DNA from: Saccharomycopsis fibuligera x Saccharomycopsis cf. fibuligera
Lineage: Eukaryota; Ascomycota; Saccharomycetes; Ascoideales; Saccharomycopsidaceae
NCBI GenBank assembly: GCA_001936135.1
Contig: CP012810.1
Coordinates: 3,658,001 to 3,722,000 of the forward strand
Direction of reading: 5' to 3'
DNA length: 64,000 nucleotides
Positions 48,658-58,805 of this stretch are shown piece after piece; position 1 is the stretch's first letter, and each line of letters begins with the position of its first letter. A model generated the notes under the pieces. It searched no databases and was not told where the DNA came from. It saw only the letters and a program-made list of their open reading frames with translations. Position numbers and translations under genes: made by a program.

Positions 48658-51600
48658 TCTCTCGAACATTTCTATTTCTAATGACTTCTCAACTTTCTTC
48701 ATTTTCAACTTATAAATATTATCATCACGATTTATGACTCTTGTTATTAAACGCTTTTCCTTGTCGCTATTCATTTTTGTCTGCTGGTTCTTGTTTTCTT
48801 TCTCTCATGATTAATCATTTTGTTTTGTTTTATTCTTTGTGCTTTTTTTTTCCAACATTCATGTCACTTCATGCTATGTCATTTTCCATGTCATAGAATA
48901 TTACATTTTTGTTTTGATATTTTTTTATTTTTCATGTTTTTTTCTCTACATGTTGTTTTTAGTTGGGTTTAGATTTCAAATCATGCTTACGAATTTGTTT
49001 CATCATTTTCAATTTTTTTTTTTTTTTATTTATTATTATTAACTCTTAAACTTCTTCATCTAACTATTGGTATCATTTAAAATAAGGTTATTTGAATCGT
49101 TTTGTTTTATTTTCACTTCGTTTTCAAAACTTTTTTTCTTACTTTGCTGTTATTAGTGGAAAATCACCGTACTTTTTTTTTTTCTTTTTCCTTTTTTTTT
49201 TTTTTTTTTTTTGAATAGTTTCTTTTTAAGCATCGTGAAAGTCAGATTTTGATCTTAGATTCTTGCTACTTGAGTTTCATTGTAAGCCTGTATTTCTTTC
49301 CATATAATGGATTGTATGCTCTGCTTGACTTCCGGAGATGCATGCAAAACCATCTCCTTTCAAATTACAAACGTTTCAGCACTGTGACCGTTCTGCATTG
49401 TCGGGTTGTGGATTAACATTGTTATTCTCGTCCAGGAATGTTTCCCAATCCCTTTTCTTGAGCTGATTTTTGCGCATACCATTGACCCAGTGTTAGTGCT
49501 CCAAGAGCTTCTAAGTGTACTGTGTCTAGCTGGTTCTATAGTCGCCACAAAATGTAGTGGAATGCTATTGTGAATGTATCATCATACTGTCATCAGGCCT
49601 ATGGCACTTCCTCCAGCCCTTTTTTTTTTTTGCTCTAGGAAGCTTTCAGGATACATACATACATACATACACACATAAATATCTTTGACTTGGCCAACAT
49701 ATTTTTTATCATTCGTTTACCTGGTAATAAACCTGTCTTCTTCAGTCACAACAAGGCAATGGCCAGCAATAGTTCCGTTGCCACTTGTTTGCAGCAGCAT
49801 TGAAGTCATTTACACTAATTGTAAGGACAGTATAAATTCAGGTATCTTTAAGTATAATGATATGTGTTCCCTGAGTAGTAGAACAATATGTGGATGGAAA
49901 TGCTACTGAAGCTACTAGATCTGCATTTTACCCTTTATGCCCATGTCTTTCTTGCCTCCATAGACGTTATTTTTGACACACTTGGTTTTCGTTTCTAGGA
50001 TATCATCTCTGGTAATTGTCTCTGGTTAACCATAGTAACAGAAAGCAGAAGTTGGCTTATAACACCGCTGTACTACTTTGTCTGTGGAAAAGTAGACAAG
50101 AGTTTGAGTATTAATGATTTCAGCATTGGCACCCACTTCTCTGTGCTGCTAGCTAACTTTGAAACGCAATTGAATTATGCTGATTGTGACTTTACGTCAA
50201 CACATTGCAGAAGCCTAATCGTGCTAAGAATAGTACCAGCTTTTTTTTTCAAGCCACATTCTTCCTGAATTTCATCTAGATATTGGAAAATAATTTCTTT
50301 ATCAATTTTGCGCTTTTCAACTTTTAGTCGCTTTACAAATAACCAAATTTTGAGTTGTACCTGAAATTTGAAATAAAACACTCGGATTATTGCAGTTGAA
50401 AACTAGGATATTTAGAATCTTTGTCATCCAGGCGGCAATAAAAACTGGGCAAGAAACCTTCAACCCCCACCCACCTTCAAACTTTCAATACTGTAAATTA
50501 TTTTTTTTTTTTTTTTTTTAAAAAAAAAAGGAAACATTGAAAAGTAACAAGAATGTGGATTTATTAATGTAAATAATCTGCTGTTTGATTTGATTCATCG
50601 TCTAAAGTGAGTGAATTTACGTCGCAGCTAATGTCTGTATATCGCCACCATCGTTAGTTAGCTGACTTCATAACTAACACAAACATACTGTAACTAGTTA
50701 GAATGTCTATTACGGTAAACTTGAGACAACTAAGAAACTACTAAAGTAATTACAGTGGCTCTTACCTTACATCACAATTTACTAAGAGTTACAGTTTGGC
50801 ATAAACTCCTAAGGGTTTTAGTCCATTTTAGCATGTTGATAAACTAAATCAGTTGGAGGAAAATAGCTTTGGGGCTCTATGGGAAAAAAAAAAAATACAA
50901 GACAAAATATTTGTTGAGAAATATGCGATGAGGCATTTACCTTTTAGTCAATGAGAGACTAAATAAAAATGGTCATTAGCTTTACCGTACCTGTCTTTGA
51001 AAAAACAATTTTCCACTACAATGAGGAAGAAATGGGTCAGTTTCTTAGTAAACCTTTTCTGAAAGAAGCTCGAAGTAAAGAAGAATTACTGATTGACTGG
51101 CTGTAGAATTTGTACAATGAAAGCATAGCAATAGCGTAGTTTAACAAACAAAACTAAACAAAATAAGCAATTAACAATTGAGGATCAACAATTAACAATC
51201 AAAAAAAAAAAAAAAGGTAACGTATAAAATAGACAAAGTTAACAGTTAATAGAAGGAAATAAAGAACAAGTGTAACAAAGAGCAAAAAGTAATAACAACA
51301 AAATAAAAATAACTAACTAATATCTAAACAATAAATTAGTGCGAAACAAAAGGAAAAAACATCGGAGTTGAAGTGGTAGTTTCAAGGTAGACAGGCAGGT
51401 AGCTAAATTCAATAGCTATGCTGCAAGACAAGGGGATAAATAAATAGGTAATTTAAAAGAGATAGGTGAATAAATGGTATAAGCGTTTGATATAGTGGTA
51501 GTGATAAACGAAGTGTAATAAAAATTAACACAAAAAGGGAAACAAAGAAAATGGTATCATCGGGAGCTGCTGCCATTCGATTCAAAAATGGTAGTGAAAG

Positions 51601-51722
51601 ATGCTCAACTGAAAAAAAAAAAAGAAAAAAAATTTTTTTTTAACTAGTTTTTCTTTTCAATCCTGCTTTTTAGAAAAATTATTGTTTTCTGTCCATCACT
51701 TAATTTTTCCTTTTCTTTTTTA

Positions 51723-51753
<31 letters not shown>

Positions 51754-51754
51754 C
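48658..51754. other. 3.1-kb gene-poor region between convergent genes
   Basis: KSP1 and SHS1 both end here, so no promoter for either is needed, yet the gap is over 3 kb. Seen: T-rich DNA to about 49230, a (CATA)n microsatellite near 49651-49672, a T19-A10 junction at 50501-50529, A-tracts around 51200, and 27 T at 51723-51749. A minus-strand open frame at 50402-50175 (about 75 codons, no ATG; KIWLFVKRLKVEKRKIDKEI) has protein-like texture but no recognised relative. No tRNA or transposon was recognised. Confidence 0.4.
51723..51749 (-). repeat. homopolymer of 27 T, five bases from the SHS1 stop codon
   Basis: Read on the gene strand this is a 27-base A run starting five bases after the SHS1 TAA. 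Confidence 0.85.
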
Positions 51755-53335
51755 TTAAACCGCCTCCTCAGTGGCATCACTAGCGGTACGTGAGATACCC
51801 AACTCGCTCATCTTTGCTGCCAATTCTTGCTCTCTCAATTTCAACTCAAGAGCTTTCTTTTCCAATGCTTGTTCCTTCAACTTCATTTCTCTAGCAGATT
51901 TGGCTTCAAGTTCTGCAAGTTTTTGCTTACGCTGGAGGATTTGTTCTTGCTTTAAAGCATATGGCACGGTTTCAGACAATAATCTCAATTGGGATCTGTT
52001 CTTGGAGTCTATGGATTTCAAAGAGGTAGATTCTTGAGACGTAAGTCCAGAAGATGATGGCTTATTGTTGAGTTGGACTTCGTTCAAAATATTGGCAAAA
52101 TCCTTTTCGTTTTGCTCTTCAATGATCATCGAGTCCTTGATGTTGGCCAATGCGCTCAAGTTGGATAATGATGGAGGTTCTGGAATATAAGAATCTCTAG
52201 AGCCAAGGAACTCCTTTTTAACCTTTGGATTGGTGACGTCTTCGAGATCAGCTAATTGATCTTCTTCCGAGCCAATACCGTTAACAGCTCTCAACTTTTC
52301 GGTTCTGTAGTTTTCGTACAAGTAGTCGTGGGTTAAATCTTTAAGATCCTGCAAATGTGTGTTCAAAAGCACCGTTTTCAATAGTTGGAAATCAGAATGC
52401 TCTGGATTGCTAATGTCAATGAAACCCCATGGATATTCTCTTCCTCTAATAAGTTTACCATCAACTTGGAATTCATCTTCGGAGGAAATAATGGCGAATG
52501 GTTGGATGGACTGGAGATATTTGTTTTCTGCGGTTGCTCTTTCTTCATCAGAATCATATTGACGGCCACCTCTGCCAATTTCTGCATCATCGCCATTTTC
52601 ATCATCTTCAGCAGCCTCATCATCATCGTCATCATCATAGGTAAATTGGAAAACTGGCACATTAAATTTTTCAATATCATGGAGAATATTTGCTTTGAAA
52701 TCTTGTAACTCTTGCTTAGTGAAACTATCAGCTCTCCCAATAACCGGTATAATGTTGACATACTTAGATAACTTTTTGATGATTTCAACATCTAATTCTC
52801 TTAGACCATGGCCGGTTGGAGCAATGAAATAAAGACAAACATGAACTCTGGTGTCCTTGAATTTAGGGTTTCTTCTAAATTTGGTTTCTTCGGCAAGCAC
52901 CAAGTCGAACTGTTGCTTTAAGTAGTTGATAATCTCATCAAAGCAGACCTCATTATTAATATTGTCACCAAAACCTGGGGTATCAATTACGTTCAAAAAG
53001 ATTCTTGAGTAATCTCCTTTGTTCAATATCTCAATTTCAGATTCGGTAATAGCGATCCCTGGTTCCTGATCAGCCAAGGTCGGGTTGAAGTCTCTTTGAA
53101 AAATGGCAGCGTTGACGGTGGAAGAATCGTCAATAGTGGTAAATGAGGCTATTTTTGGTTCTTCGTCAGTGGTACCAACTGGCTCATACTTGTGAGGTAA
53201 GATCTTGCTGTCCAAGAGGGAGTTGACGAAAGTAGATTTACCCACACCAGATTGGCCGACACACATGATGGTGAATTTGATACCACGTCTGGTGTCCTTC
53301 TTACGACGCAACGCGGAAGAGGATAAGAAGTTCAT
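51755..53335 (-). CDS. SHS1: SHS1/SEP7 septin
   Basis: This is a 526-residue septin. A basic N-terminus (LRRKKDTRRGIKFT) precedes the P-loop GQSGVGKST (27-35); DTPGFGD (G3) and the GRAD form of the G4 motif follow. Residues DSKILPHKYEPVG, DFNPTLADQEPGIAIT, QQFDLVLAEETKFRRNPKF, TRVHVCLYFIAPTGHGLREL and RADSFTKQELQDFK match the Shs1/Sep7 branch better than Cdc11 (from memory, Shs1 has KIFPHKYQ and EPGITIT). The septin unique element ends at HDYLYENYRTEKL, and a heptad coiled coil closes the protein (about 455-515). An acidic insertion (DDDDDDEAAEDDENGDD) interrupts the GTPase domain near 235. Shs1 caps hetero-octamers at the bud neck. It shares a 345-bp divergent promoter with the mannosidase gene. 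Confidence 0.88.
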   Translation of the reverse strand: MNFLSSSALRRKKDTRRGIKFTIMCVGQSGVGKSTFVNSLLDSKILPHKYEPVGTTDEEPKIASFTTIDDSSTVNAAIFQRDFNPTLADQEPGIAITESEIEILNKGDYSRIFLNVIDTPGFGDNINNEVCFDEIINYLKQQFDLVLAEETKFRRNPKFKDTRVHVCLYFIAPTGHGLRELDVEIIKKLSKYVNIIPVIGRADSFTKQELQDFKANILHDIEKFNVPVFQFTYDDDDDDEAAEDDENGDDAEIGRGGRQYDSDEERATAENKYLQSIQPFAIISSEDEFQVDGKLIRGREYPWGFIDISNPEHSDFQLLKTVLLNTHLQDLKDLTHDYLYENYRTEKLRAVNGIGSEEDQLADLEDVTNPKVKKEFLGSRDSYIPEPPSLSNLSALANIKDSMIIEEQNEKDFANILNEVQLNNKPSSSGLTSQESTSLKSIDSKNRSQLRLLSETVPYALKQEQILQRKQKLAELEAKSAREMKLKEQALEKKALELKLREQELAAKMSELGISRTASDATEEAV

Positions 53336-53680
53336 GGCTATAGGGTATGGCAGAGAAAAATAACTTTGGGGTCGACAGTAAGTGAGCGAAGGGCCTGTCT
53401 GATAAAGAAAGGGTGTTTCTATAGAACAGGGCTAAGGCCATACGTGTAAATTACCATACTTCAATCAAGATCTTGATTTTTCTCCTGTGAAAAATCGCGG
53501 TGCGAAACAGAGGAAGCGTGATAGACACGTTAGACTGTGTCGCTTAGCAGCAGTCTGCGCCGACCTGCGCCAAGGCAGTTCCGCCTCAAAAACAAAAATC
53601 AATTCAAAATGAACCAAACCAACAAGAGCCAGTAAATTATAATTACCAGCATACCACTGATAATCACTCAAGCAACAACC
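53336..53680. promoter_or_regulatory. shared divergent promoter of SHS1 and the mannosidase gene
   Basis: This 345-bp gap lies between two outward-pointing ATGs. It is GC-richer around 53490-53585 (ATCGCGGTGCGAAA, CTGCGCCGACCTGCGCC). No firm motif. Confidence 0.4.
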
Positions 53681-56449
53681 ATGGCCTCATACTACCACTT
53701 TGCCAGAGTCAAGTTCCGCAAACACAAGTTCCTTGTCTTTGTGTCACTGCTACTTGTGGGCATCTTCTACGTTACCTTCAGAAACAACCAGCACTTGGCT
53801 CTCCGCAACCGCTTGAAGGCCGAGTTCCCCCACGATCCAGCTCTTGACACCGAGCAGCAGTTCTACGACGTCAACAACGAAAACGAACTGCCACCTTCGA
53901 AGCTCGAAAGTTTAGTCTCTTCGTTAGATTTGTTGGATAGAATTTCTAATGACAAGAAACCACACCATCCCAAGGATGACAGCACCATTGGGAGTAAGGG
54001 CAGCGACAGCGACAAAGCGGGCACCGACTTGAAGTTAGGCGATGAGGCTAAGGACATGGATAACAATAACGCGGAAGACGAATCTCAGCGAGAAAGTTCA
54101 TCTTACAAACTCCACTACTCTGACATTGAGAACAACAGTTTACTTCCTGAGCTTGATGCGGATTCTGGCGATTCTCGTGATGACGAAGGATACCGCAAAC
54201 ACTCTCATCCTCCAGTGAAGTCCTTGCCAAGACCCTTCCAATTTGAACCATCCAAAGATCAAATGTTTTCATTGCCTTCAGTTGACTATTCTTCCAAAAA
54301 TTACAAACAAGTGCAATCTAATGTGTTTGAAATTAATGGTGGTATAGCTGATCATGACAAACTTTCCAAAATCAAGAAAGTGTTCCTTCAAAACTGGAAA
54401 AACTATAGAAAATATGCTATTGATCACGATGAAATTTTACCAATCACCAATGAGCCAAGAGATCCGTTTGTTGGTTGGTCAATTACTTTAATTGACACAT
54501 TGGATACCTTATACTTGATGAGGCTCGACAACGAGTTCCTGTTTGCCATCAGCAAAGTTGCTAAAATCAATTTCAAACAATCTCCAAGAGAATACATTCC
54601 CATTTTTGAAACGGTGATTAGAGCCCTCGGAGGCTTAATTTCCGCTTATGATCTTTCTGGTGAGAAAGTGCTTTTAGATAAAGCTATTGAATGTGGTGAT
54701 ATGCTCGTGGGGATCTTTGATACTCCAAATAACATGCCATTGCTTTATTACAGATGGTCCGATGAAGATACCAAGAAGCCAAAATTTGCATCACGTAAAG
54801 GTTCAGTGGCTGAGTTTGGCACACTTTTACTAGAGTATACTCGATTAGCACAAATTACAGGTAACGATACATATTTCCACTACGTGCATAAAATTACCAA
54901 TGAAGTGGAAACATTTATTGCCAATGAGCGTAAAAATAAGCCGAAATTTGAATTGAATGGGCTATTGCCAACCCATTTGGATATTTCTGGTTGTGAAATA
55001 TACAAGGATCCTGAGCTTGCGCAAGAGGAAGCACAAGAGAATAAGTTTGTCAAAGCTTGGGTTAATGCACAAACTGTGTTATGCAAGTTGGGTCCAATTA
55101 AGAAACCAATCCTGAATAGTTATACTTATACACTCGGAGGTTTAGCTGACTCATTCTATGAGTACCTTGTCAAGCAGTATCACTTGCTTAATGGCGCAAT
55201 GGAACAATACTTGAGCTTGTTTGAATATTCCAGCGCCAAAATTAAAAAATACATGCTCTTTAAGGCTAAATTGCCTTCAATTTTACATTCCGAGTCGCAA
55301 ACGGTTCCACACTTGAAAAGTGATCCAGATGATGTGGTGTTTTTGTCAGAGTTGCAACTTTCAGGTCAACCACATAACGAAATCACTGAAAAGACATGGA
55401 TTACTCATCTCAGTTGTTTTGCTGGAGGGATGTTTGCTCTTGATGCCAAAGTCGGGTCCGAAAAAGATGCAGAAGAAAATTTGAGAATTGGTAAGCAATT
55501 GACTAATGGATGTTACAAGATTTATGAGTTAATGGAATTGATGCCTGAATGGATTATTGTGGAAAGGTGCCCCGAAGGTACCACTGAAGATGACCCTGAT
55601 TGCCAATTTGATGTTAAAGAAAGAATTAAACAAATTAGAATGAAAACTGAGGGCAAGAAAGAAAGCGATTTGAATACTGATGATAAGCTTGTGAAGGATA
55701 TACGGTTTTACAATGACAACAAACAAAGTAAAAACATTGAATCATCATCAGAGGTTGAAAATGATGAAGAGCATGTTGACAAAGAAGTGCTTTCGAGGTA
55801 CTTGAACGTTAACAAGAAAAATTTCGAACAAGTACTCAAAGGTCCTCTTCATCATAAAGTCAGCAACAATAACGATAACGATGATGAGACCAGCAACAAT
55901 GAAAAAGTGAAAAAATTCCCAAAAAAACCAAAACCAACATTCAAGAAAAAATATAGAGTAAGTGAATCCGATATCCCTAGCGAGCAACTATTCCGTAATT
56001 CTCGTGGCAACATTTACTGGCCCGTTGATGGATCCTATAGTGTTCCACTTTGGGCTAACAATTTGGACGGCAAATTCATTTTACGCCCCGAGCTAATAGA
56101 ATCGGTTTTCTATATGTATAGAATCACTGGTGATCTAGAATGGCGTGAAAAAGGGTGGAAATTGTTTGAAAGCACAGTGAAACATGCAATGTTAGGCGAT
56201 GCTGAAGATTCTGAATATGGGAGTGATGGTAACGGCGTTAGTGCCATTGCTGATGTGACGCACTTATATACCAGTACTGGGAAGCGCAACTTGGATAATA
56301 AAAAGAATAGCTTGGAGAGTTTTTGGTTTGCAGAGACTTTGAAGTACTATTATTTGCTTTTTGAGGATAAAGATGTTTGGAGTTTAGATGAGTATGTGTT
56401 GAACACCGAAGCTCATCCTTTCAAGAGAGCCAATAGAAAACAATTATAA
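53681..56449 (+). CDS. MNL2: GH47 alpha-mannosidase family, MNL2-like type II membrane protein
   Basis: This is a 922-residue protein. A short basic cytosolic tail and one span at about 18-33 (FLVFVSLLLVGIFYVTF) make a signal anchor, followed by a disordered acidic stem to about 205. The GH47 domain has KVFLQNWKNYRKYAIDHDEI, WSITLIDTLDTLYLM, PIFETVIRALGGLISAYDLS, GSVAEFGTLLLEYTRLAQIT, TYTLGGLADSFYEYLVKQYH, THLSCFAGGMFALDA, RPELIESVFYMYRITGD, ESFWFAETLKYYYLLFED and the calcium-site end LNTEAHPFK. Catalytic acids and the paired Cys appear present. A Lys/Asn/Asp-rich insertion (about 640-760) splits the domain. Length and anchor suit Mnl2, the Golgi/ER mannosidase-like protein of S. cerevisiae, rather than the shorter Mns1 or soluble Mnl1. 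Confidence 0.8.
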   Translation: MASYYHFARVKFRKHKFLVFVSLLLVGIFYVTFRNNQHLALRNRLKAEFPHDPALDTEQQFYDVNNENELPPSKLESLVSSLDLLDRISNDKKPHHPKDDSTIGSKGSDSDKAGTDLKLGDEAKDMDNNNAEDESQRESSSYKLHYSDIENNSLLPELDADSGDSRDDEGYRKHSHPPVKSLPRPFQFEPSKDQMFSLPSVDYSSKNYKQVQSNVFEINGGIADHDKLSKIKKVFLQNWKNYRKYAIDHDEILPITNEPRDPFVGWSITLIDTLDTLYLMRLDNEFLFAISKVAKINFKQSPREYIPIFETVIRALGGLISAYDLSGEKVLLDKAIECGDMLVGIFDTPNNMPLLYYRWSDEDTKKPKFASRKGSVAEFGTLLLEYTRLAQITGNDTYFHYVHKITNEVETFIANERKNKPKFELNGLLPTHLDISGCEIYKDPELAQEEAQENKFVKAWVNAQTVLCKLGPIKKPILNSYTYTLGGLADSFYEYLVKQYHLLNGAMEQYLSLFEYSSAKIKKYMLFKAKLPSILHSESQTVPHLKSDPDDVVFLSELQLSGQPHNEITEKTWITHLSCFAGGMFALDAKVGSEKDAEENLRIGKQLTNGCYKIYELMELMPEWIIVERCPEGTTEDDPDCQFDVKERIKQIRMKTEGKKESDLNTDDKLVKDIRFYNDNKQSKNIESSSEVENDEEHVDKEVLSRYLNVNKKNFEQVLKGPLHHKVSNNNDNDDETSNNEKVKKFPKKPKPTFKKKYRVSESDIPSEQLFRNSRGNIYWPVDGSYSVPLWANNLDGKFILRPELIESVFYMYRITGDLEWREKGWKLFESTVKHAMLGDAEDSEYGSDGNGVSAIADVTHLYTSTGKRNLDNKKNSLESFWFAETLKYYYLLFEDKDVWSLDEYVLNTEAHPFKRANRKQL

Positions 56450-57431
56450 ACTACAGAGGCAGTTACTATATGTTTCTTTCCTTTTTGCGAGATAGATATT
56501 TTTCTTTTTTTTTGTTTTAAAAGACGTGAGGTTATTCAGCGCATTCGCTATGATAACCTTAACTGGATTTAACTTAACTGAAGCCATTTTGATCACTTTT
56601 TTGTTTTTGTTATTATTCTATTATGACCTGCCTCTTTACTTAATTTTTGTTCTCTTTCTAGGGTTCCACTCTATTGGTTAATGTTTATATTTATATTTTT
56701 ATTTTATTATTTTCTATTTTTTCTAGTTTTAGTCGTTAGGTAATATGTTTACGTGCTTATGTGTAACTGCTATATAAATAAAGGATTCTTTTGGTTGTTG
56801 TTTTCTGGTATCCTGATTGTGTAATTCCACTTTCGATCAAATAAAAAAAAAAGCAAAACAAAAAAATTACCATTGTCATTAAAAGGAAACAAGTTGGATA
56901 CAAATGAAATACGATTGTCAACTTTTGCTTCTCTTTATTAATTAATTGTAAAAATCTTGGAGGTTATGTCTGTTAGGAGCCCGCCTACAATATTCACAAT
57001 ACGAAATAACAGTGTAAGGATGTAATAAAGGTAAATAGTTGATGTACGGGTGTGCAAACGGACGAAATTTGATTATTTTTCCTGTTATTCTGGATTTTGG
57101 TTAGTAAATACGTAGCCAGATTGAGATTGGACCATAGATCGATATATGCAGCAGTATATTGCAGTCACTTTTACATACAAAGGCGACCAATTCTAAACCA
57201 TCTGGCCATAGATAATTGCAGGGCAAACTAGTTCTTTTTCTCATTATAAGATAGCATCATTTATCAAGCCAGATCAATTGTCTGAATAAATTTTGGTGTC
57301 ATTTTTTATCATACTAATTTAAATTATTTTTTTTACTACAATTTTTACAGATAAAAGCAATACCAATAGTACCAATAGTACCAATAACACCAATAATTTG
57401 AAAAAAACATCGCTAAAAGAGAAAAATAAAA
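56450..57431. other. intergenic region between the mannosidase gene and TRS33
   Basis: T-rich 3' DNA runs to about 56800. Around 57209-57090 a minus-strand intron signature is present (separate entry). Near the TRS33 start, ACCAATAGT-type 9-bp units are repeated about four times (57360-57397). Confidence 0.4.
56975..57260 (-). other. antisense spliced transcript or small gene candidate upstream of TRS33
   Basis: On the minus strand there is a GTATGT donor (57178-57173), a perfect TACTAAC (57106-57100) and CAG acceptors at 57092-57090 and 57084-57082. That gives an 89- or 97-nt intron with normal yeast geometry. Upstream of the donor are ATGs at 57245 (MRKRTSLPCNYLWPDGLELV) and 57209 (MARWFRIGRL). 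After the second acceptor one frame reads KIIKFRPFAHPYINYLPLLH and SYCEYCRRAPNRHNLQDFYN before a stop. The second ATG joins in that frame but creates a TGA at the junction. The first ATG with the first acceptor gives about 53 residues in a different frame. The intron signals are good, but the coding interpretation is open. Confidence 0.4.
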
Positions 57432-58172
57432 ATGACCAGTTTAATCTCCGAAGTCAATGCAACTTGTCTCGACTTGCTTCTAATTGAAATGGTACCACTA
57501 GCGATTCGCGTAACTAGGGACCTAGAGAACGAAAATGTAATAACTGAAGAAGAAATCAAGCAACAACAACAACAACAACAACAACAGCAGCAGCAGCAGC
57601 AGCAGCAGCAGTCAGCAGCATCACAGCTGGAAAGTCAGACTCAAAACAATAATAGTGATACTAATATCAACAGTATTGACCTTCCTGGTACAATAACCTT
57701 ACTTGAAGATCCCGCCAACATGACTAGTCCCGACGTAATATACCGAATTGAGACCTACGGCTACAACATTGGCCTTCGCATAGGAGAGTTACTAAACTAT
57801 AAACTTAACAACGACGAGGTCGCCAATGGTCTTAACCGCCAAAACTTAAAGCTTAACATGGACATTCTCAACATTATGAAATTTATCTGTCGCGATATTT
57901 GGAAACAGTTGTACGGTAAGCAAATGGATAATTTGCGAACTAATCATCGTGGTGCATTTGTGCTTATTGATAATCAGTTCAAAGGGATTGTGAATATGGA
58001 TAGCGCCAATGGGGAAGAGGCAACGGTGGAAAAGGCAAAAACGTATTTGTGGTTCCCTTGTGGGATTATCAGAGGCGTATTGTCAAGTCTTGGAGTGGAT
58101 TCGTCTATTCTGGCAGATATTGGGAAGTTTCCTTCGGTGTCATTCAATATTCAGACTAATATTCAGAGTTGA
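57432..58172 (+). CDS. TRS33: TRS33, TRAPP complex subunit (Bet3 family)
   Basis: This is a 246-residue protein. The fold marks are YRIETYGYNIGLRIGELLNY, LNIMKFICRDIWKQLYGKQM, DNLRTNHRGAFVLIDNQFKG and YLWFPCGIIRGVLSSLGVDS, which match Trs33/TRAPPC6. It is a core subunit of the TRAPP complexes that activate Rab GTPases in ER-Golgi and Golgi traffic. The N-terminal helix (CLDLLLIEMVPLAIRVTRDL) is separated from the rest by an insertion with 17 consecutive Gln (57561-57611) followed by an Asn/Ser-rich stretch. The TGA stop lies inside a perfect 7-bp tandem repeat. Confidence 0.93.
   Translation: MTSLISEVNATCLDLLLIEMVPLAIRVTRDLENENVITEEEIKQQQQQQQQQQQQQQQQQSAASQLESQTQNNNSDTNINSIDLPGTITLLEDPANMTSPDVIYRIETYGYNIGLRIGELLNYKLNNDEVANGLNRQNLKLNMDILNIMKFICRDIWKQLYGKQMDNLRTNHRGAFVLIDNQFKGIVNMDSANGEEATVEKAKTYLWFPCGIIRGVLSSLGVDSSILADIGKFPSVSFNIQTNIQS
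57561..57611 (+). repeat. polyglutamine-coding repeat in TRS33 (17 Gln)
   Basis: A run of CAA codons followed by CAG codons, 17 in all, in a loop near the N-terminus of the TRAPP subunit. Confidence 0.9.
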
Positions 58173-58192
58173 GAGTTGAGAGTTGAGAGTTG
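58165..58192 (+). repeat. four perfect AGAGTTG units spanning the TRS33 stop codon
   Basis: The 7-bp unit occurs four times in tandem, and the TRS33 stop (58170-58172) is formed by the first two units. A gain or loss of units after the stop would leave the protein unchanged. Confidence 0.9.
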
Positions 58193-58805
58193 ACGATTTG
58201 TGTAATAATTTGCGGTTTTAGTTTTAATGTTTTAATATTTTCCTTGCTCGAAATATATATATTCCATATATTTCACCAACGGCATTTTGCATCTTACATC
58301 TTACCAATGTAATTACGGTTCAGGGTATATTTTCATGATTACTGTACAGTATACATTGCATGCAAAATTAGTAGACACTTCTGCTCACCATAGGATCCAC
58401 ACTACTGAATTAACCCTTTCTAGTATTTTACTGAACTAGTTTGCTATCTTAATTCAATAATTTTCTTGATATTTTCTCAAACAATATATATAAGGAGATA
58501 TGGTAAAAACTTGATAGAAAGATGAAAACAGACAGATACAAGGCAAGGACAACTCTCTTGATATAATCAGAAAAGCAATAGGCCATTGAGAATTTGCAAT
58601 AAAAAGAGAAAAGAAAATAAAAGAAAAGAAAAGAATAGAATAGAATAGAATAGAATAACGAATTCATGAATAAAGTTGTATTAATGATAGTAATAGTTAT
58701 AGTAATAATAATAATTTGAATAGAGAGAAGAATAATTCGACCTGATTAGCAGTACATAAGACATTAAAGTGCACAGTTGCACAGTGTATTCTGCACCGCA
58801 CACCA
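58173..58805. other. convergent intergenic region
   Basis: This gap lies between the TRS33 and ATG33-type stops. It has the remainder of the AGAGTTG repeat, an (AGAAT)n microsatellite at about 58631-58657, and AT-rich DNA. Nothing coding was recognised. Confidence 0.4.
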
